Shown: piece by piece, positions 19,913 through 31,111 of the stretch
Numbering within the stretch: position 1 is the first letter of the stretch
How the letters are laid out: every line of letters begins with the position of its first letter
Assembly: GCF_029784165.1 (NCBI RefSeq)
Contig: NC_073696.1
Location: 187,526,498 to 187,590,497, forward strand
Direction of reading: 5' to 3'
Origin: Wyeomyia smithii
Taxonomy: Eukaryota; Arthropoda; Insecta; Diptera; Culicidae
Length of the DNA stretch: 64,000 nt
The notes under the pieces: model-generated
The model's input: the letters and a program-made list of their open reading frames with translations, nothing else
What the model was told of the DNA's origin: nothing
Database searches by the model: none
Program-made: the position numbers and the translations under genes

Positions 19913-21265
19913 CAGGTGGAAGGAGTACTTCGATGAACACCTGAATGGCGAAACAGTAAAAAGAAGCGGAGCGGGAACTGACCTAGGAACACCAGCAGCG
20001 GATGACCGAGTACCAGCCCCCGATATTCATGTAGTTTTTTGTGAGATCAGGAATCTGAAAAACAACAAAGCCGCAGGCAAAGACGGACTGCCGAGCGAGC
20101 TCTTGAAACATGGAAGAGAGGCGCTGGCTAGAGCGCTGCACTGGATCACACATCACATTTTCATTGACTTCACGGCAGCCTATGATACAGTCGATCGAGA
20201 ACAGCTGTGGCAGATCATGCACGACAACGGATTTCCGGATAAACTGACTCGATTGATCAGAGCCACCATGGCGCAAGTGATGTGCTACGTGCGTGTTTCG
20301 AGGATACTCTCGAGTCCCTTTGAATCGCGCAGAGAGTTGAGACAAGGTGATGGACTTTCCTGTTTGCTGTTTAACATCGCCCTTGAGGGTGTGATCCGGA
20401 GAGCGGCATCGACAAGAAGGGCCCGATTTTCACAAGGTCTGTTCAGCTCCTGGGCTTCGCGGATGACTTCGACATCATATCACGTAACTTTGCGACGGCG
20501 GAGGAAACTTACGCCCGACTGAAAGCCGAAACTGGACGGATCGGACTGCGGATAAATGCGTCGAAAACAAAATACATGCGAGCGAGAGGCTCCAAGGAAA
20601 ACAACATCAGCCTTTCAACTCAAGTCTCTGTAGACGGTGATGAGCTTGAGGTGGTCGACGAGTTCGTGTATTTGGGGTCGCTGGTGACCGCCGACAATAA
20701 CACCAGCAAAGAGATCCAGAGACGCATCCAGGCAGGAAATCGTGCCTACTTTTCACTTCGAAAGACACTTTGATCGAATCGAGTGCGACGACGCACGAAG
20801 TTGACGCTGTACAAAACCCTGATGAGACCGATAGTTCTCTACGGGATCGAGACAACAACGCTTCTCGCGGAGGACCTCAACGCTCTTGGAGTTATCGAAC
20901 GGAAGGTGCTACGGACTATCTACGGTGGAGTACAGACGGATGACAGAGAATGGCGACGGCGCATGAGCCATGAACTACACGCGCTGCTTGGAGAGAATCT
21001 CATTGCACACCTAGCGAAAGTCAATAGGTTGCAGTGGGCCGGTCACGTCGTAAGGATGCCGGACGACAACCCTGTGAAATCACTTCTCTTCAGCAACCCA
21101 ACCGGCACCAGAAATAGAGGGGCGCAGCATGCACGATGGCTCGACCAGATCGAAGGAGACTTGCGGGTGATGAGATGCCTGGAGAACTGGCGAAACACAG
21201 CCCAAAACCGAGCGACATGGCGACAAATTCTTCATACAGCACGAGCCACCACGGCTCTCGTCTGA
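19913..21265 (+). pseudogene. RTE copy B reverse transcriptase with palm deletion
   Basis: After the MITE the frame continues with WKEYFDEHLNG and KAAGKDGLPSELL. It then jumps from ALHWITH directly to IFIDFTAAYDTVDREQLW near 20,160, so the fingers and early palm are deleted. ELRQGDGLSCLLFNIALEGV follows, then a frameshift after 20,400; GFADDF with the catalytic aspartates is readable in the new frame near 20,455. The last part (VVDEFVYLGSLVTADNNTSK, RTKLTLYKTLMRPIVLYG) runs to a stop at 21,265 with one internal stop near 20,771. The copy cannot encode a working enzyme. Confidence 0.85.
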
Positions 21266-21374
21266 TTGGTAAGGTAAGGTATTTTTCGTTCAAATGGTGT
21301 GCATATGTCCTTCGTAAGCAGCCACACAGTTTCAAGTTCTTAGCTAACTACCGGTCTAATTAGAATTTGGTACA

Positions 21375-23285
21375 TCATCCGTTTTGTGCGGCGCCGAATA
21401 CTCCTGGGTCGCAGCGAAATCCAAAGTAGGCCCAAATTCCAGCTTGAATACGTCCTTGAATCTCCTTACTTGTGTTATTGTCGCCGGTTACAAGAGATCC
21501 CAAGTATACGAGCTCATCTTCCACTTCGAATTTATCGCCGTCCATAGTCACCGTCCGAGGGAGGCGATGGTTGGTTTCTCTCCAGCCTCTCCCTATCATG
21601 TATTTGGCTTTCGACGCATTAATTTCTAGTCCAACTCTCCTAGCCTCCACTTTTAGTATGGCGCAGATTGCCTCCGCCGTCACAAAGTTCATCCTAATAA
21701 CGTCGAGATCGTCTGCGAAGCCTATAAGTTTACTACTGTGGAGTCCTGACACCCATTTTTAGCGGCGGACCCAACAAATGGTTGAAGTTCTGCTAAAGAG
21801 CTACTTACTTGCACGTCTGCGCGACGGTCCGGAAAGAAAAGAGGCAGAGTTAACTTCCTGAGAGGCCAAGCACACAAAGAGATAAGCGGGAATCGGATAA
21901 AGAGAGGGAGAGTAGATCGTGACTCTCAAATATGGTATTCACCTGCAACAGAGGGTAATCCCGAAAAAGGCGGGATATCAACTCACTATTCTATTAGAGA
22001 TATCTGTACATAGAAGGGTAGCGAATGCTCCACAACTATCTTTGCTATAAATGGTGCCTCTTGTTTCGATGTCCGCTCATTGGATTACACCTTCAGGAGC
22101 AACGATGAACAACGTGCAGGAGAGATTTGAGAGTGTCCCCGATACGCACACGTAACACATCACTCGATCCAAGGTAGCTTTGATAAGTCGTGTCGGTTCA
22201 TCCGGAAAACCGTAGTCGTGTATTATTTATATTTGCCATTGCTGGTCTCGATCGACTGTATCATACGCTGCCTTGAAGTCCACGTAGACGTTATGTATGG
22301 GCTGAAGAATCTGCCGGAGAGTGAAGACTGGATCTGAGCAGCGCCTGCTTGTGTGAAACTCGTTTGGTACTGCCCTACGAACCCTTTATCTAGAAGAGAA
22401 ATTTCTAACAGTGTTGAGAAGTCACCATTTGTGATTGGACACACATACTCATAATTTACTAATATTTATCATAAATACTTAAGCTACTAACAAAAAAGAG
22501 AAATACGACGGAACAGAATCTGGGAGAGGACTTTGTATTTAGGTGACATTGATCAACGTTATACCACGGTAGTTGCTGAATTGTAGCCGATCGCCCTTTT
22601 TATAGATGGAGCATATAACTTTTTCCATCCATTCCTCCCAAATCCTGGAAACTACACAGTAAAGTGTCGTCGCTAGTGCCGTCGTGTTTATAGAGCTCTG
22701 CCGGTAATCTATCCTTACCAGCGGCTCGATTGTTCTTTAGTGACCAAATAGCCCGTTTGATCTCCTGGATATCGGGAACTGGGACACTGTTCTGGTTTAT
22801 AGACACTCTAAAGTGAACTTTTCTTCCACCTCCTTCCGTTACTCCACCTTCAAGGTGTTCATCGAAAAACTGCTTCCACTTGTCGACCACCTCGCGCTCG
22901 CTTGCGATCAAGTTTCCGCCCTCACCCTTACACATATCTAGACTCGGTGTGTAGCCCTTACGGGATTGATTCACCTACTGGTGAAACTTGCCCAAAACAG
23001 TTGCTTCAACTCTTCATGACATCCTGTTGTTGTTTCTTTCCTCTCAGAACCGAGTTTAACTTTTCAAGCTCGTCTATATTTCGCCGCGTTCTCTTTTTTG
23101 GCGATGCTTTTTCAAGCTAGTTTTTTCTCTCCAGCGCTTGCTGGAATTCCCCGTTAAACCAGTCATTTTGTCGATTTAACGTTCTCTCACCTGGTGCCGT
23201 GGTTGCGGTCTCTCTGATGGCCGGACATGGCTTGCCCCATCTATCGTCGAAAATTCGAGGCACAGGGTGTTTGATAAGTTCGAAT
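21375..23285 (-). pseudogene. RTE copy C, 5'-truncated and interrupted
   Basis: This minus-strand copy begins in the linker near 23,285 (RETATTAPGERTLNRQNDWF), continues through WKQFFDEHLEGG near 22,880 and RAIWSLKNNRAAGKD near 22,740. It is then broken around 22,600-22,220; FPDEPTRLIKATLDRVMCY near 22,200 resumes the palm. An unrelated stretch sits at about 21,757-22,003. The thumb with LIGFADDLDVIRM (catalytic aspartates kept) and VYLGSLVTGDNNTSKEI fills 21,752-21,375. The endonuclease is absent. Copy C faces copy B tail to tail, with about 95 bp between them, so the two could pair as an inverted repeat over the thumb region. Confidence 0.8.
21757..22003. other. Unidentified insert within RTE copy C
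   Basis: Between GFADD-proximal sequence and the ALEGV-like block, about 250 bases do not resemble RTE in any frame. They start near TTTTTAGCGGCGGACCCAAC. No inverted ends or A tail were seen, so the type of insertion is unknown. Confidence 0.4.
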
Positions 23286-24309
23286 ACACTTTGAAAATAT
23301 GTTAAACAAAAGAAAATTCAATATACTCTTTCCTGAATCAATTTTTCCTGATGTACTCTTTGCTAAGAACCTTTACGACAGACTACCTAGGAGCATACCC
23401 CCTTTGTGCTTTATCGTCACGACGAGCTTGAGACGTTTTTTATTTTAAAAAATCACAGGAGGGTTGTGTGCAAAGCCACGACCGCAAGGTTGAAGTAGAA
23501 TACTTTTACAAGAAAGATAACCCGGTGTCAGTCATTTTTCCTAGCAAATAAATGTTGACCGCTCATTGGCAGTATTGAAAATTTTGTGCAAATGTAGTTG
23601 AAGTACTACTAAATTTCAGTTTGCACATATAAATACGACCTCACTGAACAGGAAAAGAACAAACTCTTTGCGGCGCAAACAAGTTTCAACGGTCAGAGTA
23701 TATGTACATGTGAATTCAAATTAAGATAATTAACTTTTGGTTAAAGCTCAGAACGAGAAAACATTAAATCTTCAATTCATTTGTTTGGTTGTCCTAAAAA
23801 AGACAGTTTGTTATTGAATTTAAAATATGATATGGATATGACGCTGATTGCATCTCTGTGTTACGCCGATAGCGAGAGTTATGGTGAACTTGCGTATGAC
23901 GAAGGCATCGTATTACCTGTTTCATTGAATGGGAGAAAGAGGAATATTGTAAAATTTTGTAAACATTTAACTCAAACAATATTACCAAATCGTAGTCAGG
24001 CACTCTGACAACAAAGTTGAAGGCTGTTTCCACACTGAAAATCAGATAGTCAGCAGAAGTTTTGATTGCCAAAATCCAGAATGCCGGACAGCCGTGAAGA
24101 GAGCTGTTTATTTACCTACGGCAAGTTTCTCGCCCGTTCGCGTTCACCATGGCAGAAGCCTAACTGTCTTTGTGAATGCGTTCTAACAGGGCAGCTTGTT
24201 ATTCAAAGTCGGTTATGCTGATCGCAACCTTTGAGCTGCCCTTACAGTGGGGGGTTTACTAAATAAAGCAAGAATTAGGCAACTACAACAGAATTTTGTT
24301 GTATCCCGC

Positions 24310-24668
24310 ACAGAATGTCTGCTTGTGTTGATGGCAGAAAATTATTAACCTTTAATTACTTGTTTATTTGCTTTGAAAAAGGCATTTTGCGATTTAAAAT
24401 CGGCTGCTGATCGCAACCGTTGAGCTGCCCTAACAGTACACATACACGGACAACATGCACATACACGGACAGCATGCACTGTGGAAGCTATTTCACATTC
24501 AGTAAATTAGACGGGTGCGACAGATTTAAATTGCTAGGATCCAACACAGAATGCTTGCTTGCGTTGTCAAAAATTATAACTTTCAATGACTTGTTTATTT
24601 GCCTTGAAAAAGGCATTTTGATTTTCAGAATTGGATTTCCTGATGGCAATCTTCATGCTGCCCCAACA
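24310..24668. repeat. Two tandem units of about 235 bp with stem-loops
   Basis: CACAGAATG, ACTTGTTTATTTGC.TTGAAAAAGGCATTTT and a GCTGCCC block recur in order about 235 bases apart. Each unit includes a 16-base stem-loop on the minus strand (TGCCTTTTTCAAGGCA near 24,604; one mismatch in the other near 24,374). Its geometry, a 6-bp stem and TTTC loop, resembles a histone 3' end, but no histone coding sequence is present. Confidence 0.6.
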
Positions 24669-24826
24669 CGGGGGGAATAATGGCAGTCTGGCGACACACG
24701 CTGAGAAGAACCGCGCTGCTCCTGAGACGTGGTGACCAGCCAGAGGGCTAGTGCTGCTGCTGCGGGAGGACGTCTGCTGTTGTCGCTGTCTAGAACTATT
24801 ATGAGCGGCTTCGGCTGAAACAAGCT

Positions 24827-24834
24827 CTTATATA
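24827..24834 (-). promoter_or_regulatory. TATA-box-like site with upstream CCAAT motif
   Basis: TATATAAG reads on the minus strand inside CCTATATAAGAGC. A CCAATCAG motif lies about 75 bases upstream at 24,908-24,915 (in CCAAT orientation on the plus strand). The downstream minus-strand sequence is GC-richer with CAG repeats, like a leader. No open frame with a clear product follows, so the promoter is only a candidate. Confidence 0.4.
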
Positions 24835-25164
24835 GGCCAAATAGCATGTTTTCAACTGCGAGGTATATGATTCTGTCGACCGTGCTTGGGAAGCAATCAT
24901 ATAACGACCAATCAGAGGTCGAATTTTTCGTTTTGACAAGGCTTGACTATTTTCAATAGTACAATAGTGTGAATAATAAAATTACAATTATCTTTTTTTG
25001 GGAAGAATCTTAGAAGATTTTCCAATCTATTGCTGCAAGAACGAAGGAAATCCATCGAATACTAACCGATTTATTAGCATTTGAAATTGGACATATTTTT
25101 CACTTTTTTCGGTTTTAGATTTTCATTTCACATCCCTATGTAGCCGAACTTCCTGAGAGAAGTA

Positions 25165-25766
25165 TGCTACTTCAAAAAAGCGCACGCGGCACGCACCTGG
25201 TCCATCGGGATCTCGTCCTAGATCTTGGAAATAAGCTTTTGAAATTGGCCCATAGTGTTCACTTTATGTTTGCTCTGCTTTTCCGGCATATACAAATATA
25301 CATAAAGGTCCAGGGAATAAAGGTACAGGAAGCTGGGAGTCCACACAGTCTCCCGACACCACGCTTGAGCGCTTCGCAGTGTGAACCGATGCACCATCCT
25401 TTTGAAGGACGTAGTGATCCTTCCCGTGAAGGTCCCACCACAACTTTCTCGAGAACATCGGCCTTATAGCATGTGGCGTTGATTGCCACGTTTTTCCCCG
25501 AGAACAACAAAGAGTTATGTCTGGAAACGGCCCCAAACCGTCACCAACGCGATGCCCTGTAACCGCGGGATGTTTATATGGGACGGAGGAATGCTGGCCA
25601 ATGTCAGCGCCCACAGCTGATCATTTTGGACAATGTGCGGCTGTTGTAAGACAAACAATTTCTCATCAGAAAACACGAAGTTCTGACCTGCGTGCCGCAA
25701 ATACCTTTACAAGGACGGCGCGGTACTCTTCAACAAATGTCAGCAAGTCGACATCATACACATCGG
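25165..25766 (-). pseudogene. mariner-type transposase remnant
   Basis: The minus strand carries a decayed catalytic domain of an IS630/Tc1/mariner transposase. NFVFSDEKLFVLQQPHIVQN near 25,680 holds the second-motif aspartate region. GITSV-like VTVWG, then GKNVAINATCYKADVLEKVV near 25,490 and KDGASVHTAKRS near 25,410 (usual form QDGAPAHTA) follow. The final metal-binding region reads YSLDLYVYLY near 25,310, where the family has NPLD. The DNA-binding N-terminus is missing, and frame changes occur near 25,515 and 25,450. No terminal repeats were found, so the element is a fossil. Confidence 0.75.
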
Positions 25767-25990
25767 CAGGGCCGGATTAAGGCGCTGGGGGCCGGGGAAG
25801 ATATTTTCTTAGGGTCCTCTTTTCTTGAAAAAAAAAATTGGAAATCTCAACGCTTCACTGGAAGGTAACGAGCAAAAAAAGGTCTCCTGTCTGTCATCAC
25901 GTCGGGCCCAGGACTTGGAGGGCCTCTCGTGTCGGAAGGCCCGGAGCAATTGCCCCCTTCGCCCCCCCCCCCCTTAAAACCGGATCCTTG
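25767..25990. mobile_element. GC-rich MITE (CAGGGCCGG ends), hAT-like
   Basis: The left end reads CAGGGCCGGATTAAGGCGCT and the right end in reverse complement CAAGGATCCGGTTTTAAGGG, imperfect inverted repeats. The interior has long G/C runs, including GGCCCGGAGCAATTGCCCCC. CAGGG ends are frequent among hAT elements, but the flanking 8-bp sequences do not match, so no target duplication supports it. It sits exactly between the mariner remnant and an RTE scrap. Confidence 0.55.
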
Positions 25991-25994
25991 TAGT

Positions 25995-26290
25995 TCTACC
26001 GTGGAAGTTAATGCCTCGTCAAGTAAGCGCATGTAATTCTTGGCAGCCTGTGGATTGTGCAACTGGCGGATGTTTGGCCGAGAAGGACGGTTTGATCACG
26101 TGTGAATTTCCGCAGATAGTTCTAAGCACACATGTACTGCTGCTAAATGGTGGTCTGAGTCTATAACGGCACCCAGAAAGAACATACGCTTGTGATGTTC
26201 GAGAAAAACTGGTCATCAATGCGAACGTGGACAACTTGTTTGTTGGTCAGGTTATCTCCAGGTAGCGTTGTGGATATCATTACGAAAATC
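25995..26290 (-). pseudogene. RTE endonuclease C-terminal scrap
   Basis: In two minus-strand frames the end of an RTE endonuclease and the following linker are visible: QVVHVRIDDQFFSNITSVCS near 26,225 (family form QIDHV.ID.RFFS.I), then LAAVHVCLELS after a frame change, and NPQAAKNYMRLLDEAL near 26,035. It is cut at its 3' side by the GC-rich MITE. Confidence 0.65.
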
Positions 26291-26391
26291 GGTGTTTCTA
26301 ATCACCAGGCCTTGGGAAGAAGTTGTCCTGGAACAATTCTTACAAATTTTTCGTCTCTATCAAAATCTGTTATTTCTAACAATAGTTCTAT

Positions 26392-26696
26392 CACAGACTA
26401 ACAGACATAACAAGTCGAGCAAATTTTCAATAAAATCATCGTTTGGATGATTCCAGTACTTTACGTTAGTAACACTAGCACCATCTGCTGTCGTGTTCGC
26501 GCTGCGTCATGCAATTTGACATCAGCGCCAGCGTTACTGCATGTGTCAAATGGGAAACTACAAAATATGTATGAGATTGCATGACAGCGCCCCAGACGAC
26601 GTTTTCGCGCGATGACTGTTATTCGATTGAAAATTTGAAATGAACGTTTTTTGTGGCGATGGAGCTAGGTTCCAGTGTTACGTCTGTTAGTCTGTG
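26392..26696. mobile_element. 305-bp MITE with 7-bp duplication GTTCTAT
   Basis: Ends are inverted repeats CACAGACTAACAGACATAAC and, in reverse complement, CACAGACTAACAGACGTAAC (19 of 20 match). GTTCTAT is repeated exactly at 26,385-26,391 and 26,697-26,703. CA...TG ends with 7-8-bp duplications are seen in P-type elements, but superfamily assignment is a guess. No coding capacity. Confidence 0.8.
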
Positions 26697-26703
26697 GTTC
26701 TAT

Positions 26704-29700
26704 ATACTATCTTTTTTTTTAGAAATATTTTACTCTAGTAACAAAGTTTAATATGGGTTTGATACCAGTAGAATCATTTCTGATATAATTTCTGTTATTT
26801 TAACACCTAACGGGATCAAATTGAAAGCACAACCTGAAAGATTTTTTCTATAACAAACCAACAGCCTTCGTTGTATTTTCTTTTGTCTTTCTGATCGGGT
26901 ACCAGCTGATCTTGAGCTACGATGCTGGCCTAACAAGCCGGCTCGGGAAAGACTATTAGTGTTAGTAGGTTCGTAGCGCTTGCCTCGCAATTGTCCCGTA
27001 CAATAAAACAGTTGACTGAGAAGTCAGTGTAATGTAGCACCAAGGCTTTGCTTTTTCGATACTCAAATTATTTGAAACAGGCGATAAAATGCTTAATCAC
27101 ATTCTTAAGGACATTGCGTTCTACACACATGCCGACATTGCTTAGTTTATCTAATAGTATCGAATGTTTTTGATAAGTATATCGAAGCATAACCAACATA
27201 TTACCAAAATTTCATTCCAATCAAAAATTGTCGAGTCATGGCATTTTTCCAGCATTGCAAACGGTAAATGCTTCAGTTCTGCTGTCGGTTCAAGATCTCT
27301 TAACGATTGTGTTCTCTCATTTCTGAAAAAGCTATACATACAAACTTACAACCTTCCCAATGGGTAAAAACGCTTTTTTCGACCAAACCTCCCGATAAAT
27401 GCAACTGGTAAGCGGGTCTCACTACACGCCAATCTGGCCATAAGGAGAAAAGTGCTCTTGAAGTCTTCACTTCAAAGGAAATGCAAATTGCTAACACAAG
27501 TTTACTTTGCTTCGCTCCATTCGAAGTGGAGGAGATTTCGCTTTGTCGAGAATCGCGTGATTTTTATCACCGTTTAATTTCAAAGAGCTCATCTAGAGCA
27601 TAAAGCCGAAAACATGCGGGTAGTATTGGGGACAATAATTTTCGGCTGTACTTCAAGTTTCAACTTTAATGAATTTTTTATTGCAGTCGCAATATTATAC
27701 TGTAATAACAAAGTTTTGAAAATTGGTTAGAAATCAACTCAATAGAAAGGTGGGAAAAAGAAAACCGTGGAAAAATTAGTTGGTCAGGACCAGGATCTTA
27801 ATACATCAATAGAAGTTTATTAACCACTAAACTTCCAGTTTGGTGAATTTTTCCTGTAGATTCCAACTAGCTTCAAAACGTCTGATGTCAGTTAAAGGTA
27901 AGCCTTTTACATTCCCGGCTGCTTGAATCCCACTTCGCGCATATAGTCGGGCAAACAAAATAAAAGTGATTGTCTTTGCTCTTTCGGATGTGCAATAAAT
28001 TTATTCCGATGTTTTATGGTCTCCCATAAGACCTACCAGAACCGGTTAGGCTACGGTAAAACCAAAATGCTGACAGAATACTGCTTGCTGGTTTCCGCCG
28101 GCACTCCGGACGGGCGATTCAATGCAATAATATCAGCTGACCGCAGTGCCGTGTGCTGGCACGCTACCTACAGGAATGGGTCAACCGTCACGTGAAAAAC
28201 AGCGTACAGGAATGTTTGTCCCCATTCAGTGAAAAGAAATAACTGCGACGTGGTTCAAGCTCAAACTCGAGAGCAGATTGTGAATTCCATTTTGCAACCA
28301 TGTGATATGGAATAAGTGTCTCAGTAGGGATCAGTAGGGATAGGGATTCCTCTGGCGGACAGCTTTTCTCAACGTTTCACGATGGATTTCTGCCCTGGTG
28401 CCTGTCAATGGGACTTTCCATCAAGTCTTTGCTCATGTAATTGGATGAACCGTGGCAAAATAGACACAAAGCACCTTGATCAACTACGCCGTCTGTTTAG
28501 TTGGCAACATTTCATATGAGCCAATGAATGTTAATGACAAAAGGCTGCCTGGAAGCAAAGCTATATACAGGGTCTTATGTAACGATTAGTTCATGAACTA
28601 TTTAACTATAAATACCATGCTACAGTTAGAGGAAACACGCACGAATCATTTCATATTTAGGTAGGTATAAGTGTTGCTTAAAACAACATTATTTTTTTCG
28701 AAAATAATCTCTACTGATTCGAAAATACCTTGAACACGTGAGTATTTTGTTCATTATTCTACGATTTCTTACGATGCCTCTCATAATTTTATATTTCCAT
28801 TAAAAACAAAAAAATAAATATTTATGATGAAGAAAAATTGCAAAAGAAAGTCTAAGAACTATTTTATTGATAGTAAAATTTTCAAAGTGCTTTTTGTATT
28901 CTCGACTGAGATCGGAAATCTATTTTCGATTTCGTATGAGAGCTATTTTTCTGATACAATTTGTAAACACTAATGCAAATAAAATGATAGTATATAAGCT
29001 GTTCAAAAATTAACGAGGAATTCTAAAATCCTCCTATCCAAACTTTCGAAGTGGTATAATGTGCCTATTTATGATTACAGTATGACCATAGTAGGCAATT
29101 CTCATTTCTTGAGAATTGTAAGTTATTTGGAGGGTTTGGAGGGTCATTCTACTTCTATATTTTGCAGATCAGTAATGATTTGTTGATTCAGTACGAATCA
29201 TTAACTAAATAGAGCTTGTTAACATTCAAATCAAATGATATTACCTCTAAGAGAGTATTGCCAGTCATTTTTAGTTTAATTATTTTCTTCTATGAAAGTG
29301 AATTCAGTGCGAGCAGATTCGTTTCCAATTCGATTTAGGTACATACAAATGTTGAATCTGCTATATTTATAGTGTACTTGCAGGGGTTTCTAATTATCAT
29401 TAAATTGCTTGTCAAGTTTAAATCTAACTTTAGTCGGCCCGAAAGGTGAATACAATAATTTCCATTTTTTACACAGGAGGAGAAACTTTACACGAACTGC
29501 AATTATTCATAATTGGAATTAACAATAATAAATTCAAATGAAAACAACACTAATGGAAACGGTAGATCTTGATGGCCAGAAACCTATCAAAATAATAATA
29601 GAAAACCGAGAGAGTAGGGTATAAATAACCTGGTAGTTGACTTCTGGAATGGAATATTTTTTCTTTATTAGGAATATAGAAAAAATGGTGATTTAAATGC

Positions 29701-29900
29701 TAAACCAACTAAAATGCCTCTTTGAGTTTCCACAGTTGGTGGCTTGATTACCAATTTTTAAAACGGCATATGTAAATTATCTTTTGCTCTACCATCTAAT
29801 TTTTGTTTTAGTAAATACTAGTTCGTACGGTTTTTTTAATCATTCTCGTGAGCCCGCAACGCTTGGGCAGAGCCACTTTCGTTTCGTTCTAGAATGTTTT
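26704..29900. other. Long stretch without recognised features
   Basis: Mostly AT-rich DNA. A more balanced part at about 28,010-28,560 has no long open frame. I found no element ends or repeats shared with the rest of the window, so this is the best candidate for single-copy host DNA here. Confidence 0.45.
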
Positions 29901-29914
29901 GGTTTCAGTCATTA

Positions 29915-29975
29915 TTCGGTACCACCAGATCTTGACGTTGCATGCATTTTTAAAACATTTTACATTTAAAATATC
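29915..29975 (+). repeat. Diverged copy of the 33.9-kb foldback unit
   Basis: CAGATCTTGACGTTGCATGC followed by ATTTTTAAAACATTTTACATT resembles the unit GAGATCTTGATCTTTCATGC, ATTTCTAAGACATTTAGCATT in the foldback at 33.8-35.4 kb. Confidence 0.4.
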
Positions 29976-30415
29976 GATACCGACAACTGAGCTTACAACA
30001 AAACGTAATTCAAGCGTCAATTTTTCCTCCCATACAAGTCAATCATTGCCACACTACTATGCACGTGTAATTTTTGATTATTTCGAAGAAAAGTATCAAA
30101 ACCAAACCACACATGCCCCCCTTCCCCTCTCCTCTAAAAATTAAACTGGTGTCCCGCGCTTAAACCCTAACTATCTGGTCACTTTAGTATATTTCGATTC
30201 CCCTGATCTATTGCTAATAATCAGCTGACATCGAAATTGAACGTTCACTGAACATAAGCGTTTTTTGCGCCCATCGCATCTTTAAATTTACTTCTAGTTT
30301 TGGTATACTGTATCCAGCGATATGATAATTTAAACAAATTTTCGCTAGTTCAAGAAACTCTACTAGTATATAAATGAGTGCAAATTGTAAATTCAGGTGA
30401 ATAAGATCTAGATCT

Positions 30416-31108
30416 CGCACAGAGAGGACGACGCGTTTCAACATTCAGTGGTTGAAAGCTGATGGCGTGGCAGCAGAATGCGCCAGAGAGCTGGATCAAC
30501 GGATCGCAGAACAGCAGGAGGAAGGAGTGGAAGACATAAATGGGCTGCGGAGCAGTATTCACGGCACCATCGAAACGACTGCGAGAGAGGTGGTAGGTAC
30601 GACGCGTGGAAGACAGCCTAACGGCTGGTTCGATGCCGAGTGCCAGAGAGCGACAGATGAGAAGAACCGTGCCATGAGCCGCATGCTCACTGCGGCTACG
30701 CGTCAGAACAGAGAGAGGTACAGGGTGGCAAGAGCTGCCGAAAAAAGAACCCACCGTCGGAAGAAGCGCGAGTACGAGGAGCAGGTGCTCGCCAGCGCAG
30801 AGGACAGCTATGCTGAAAACGACGTGCGGAGATTCTATAGAACTGTCAACAGAGTCAGAAGCAGGAATTTCCCGGTGCCGGTCATGTGTAATGACAAGGA
30901 CGGCAACCTGCTTACTGATAAACCGACGGTTGCAGCCAGGTGGAAGGAGCATTTTCAGGCGCTATTGAACGGTGAGGAGCCGGATGAGTAGAGCAGGAAC
31001 AGGAGGACGATTATGAGTGACGAACAAGCTGTGGAGCCACCAACACAGGAGGAGGTGAAAAAGGCGATTAGTGAGCTGAAAAATGGCAGGGCCGCTGGGA
31101 AGGACTAA
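30416..31108 (+). pseudogene. RTE copy D linker and start of reverse transcriptase, one nonsense codon
   Basis: The frame is open from the truncation point (RFNIQWLKADGVAAECAREL) through the basic linker (RAAEKRTHRRKKREYEEQVL) and ARWKEHFQALLNGEEPDE. A single TAG at 30,989-30,991 interrupts; the same frame continues with MSDEQAVEPPTQEEVKKAIS and ends at a TAA in NGRAAGKD near 31,107. There a deletion of the following finger segment shifts the frame into the next block. Basic linker residues probably contact RNA; that is inference from the family. Confidence 0.8.
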
Positions 31109-31111
31109 GGA

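Larger units (their letters stand above)
17340..21280 (+). mobile_element. RTE-clade retrotransposon copy B, split by a MITE
   Basis: A plus-strand RTE copy with its 5' leader from about 17,340, endonuclease from about 17,640, reverse transcriptase to the stop at 21,265, and a GGTAAGGTAAGG-type tail. A 976-bp inverted-repeat element interrupts it at 18,937-19,912. It shares a subfamily with the copy at 21.4-23.3 kb (NNTSKEIQRRIQAG). Confidence 0.85.
23600..25160. repeat. Dispersed repeat with promoter-like core; related copy at 56.1-56.85 kb
   Basis: Two blocks match the 56-kb region in the same order and orientation: 23,815-24,090 (GATATG.TGCTGAT, then the TTTTGATTG.CAAAA block) against 56,190-56,290, and 24,945-25,160 (TTTTCAATAGTACAATAGT, then ATGTAGCCGA.CT.CCTGAGA) against 56,550-56,850. 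Between them this copy is about 600 bases longer and contains a tandem duplication (24,310-24,668) and TATA/CCAAT sites. I see no protein. It may be a multi-copy gene flank or the body of an unclassified transposon. Confidence 0.6.

Noticed and set aside
24310..24668. Histone gene 3' ends
   Set aside because: The stem-loops have the right shape, but no histone protein is encoded upstream and the hairpin bases differ from the conserved sequence.
30350..30952. 200-codon minus-strand frame
   Set aside because: It is the antisense of the RTE copy D coding region, whose plus-strand text has clear family motifs.
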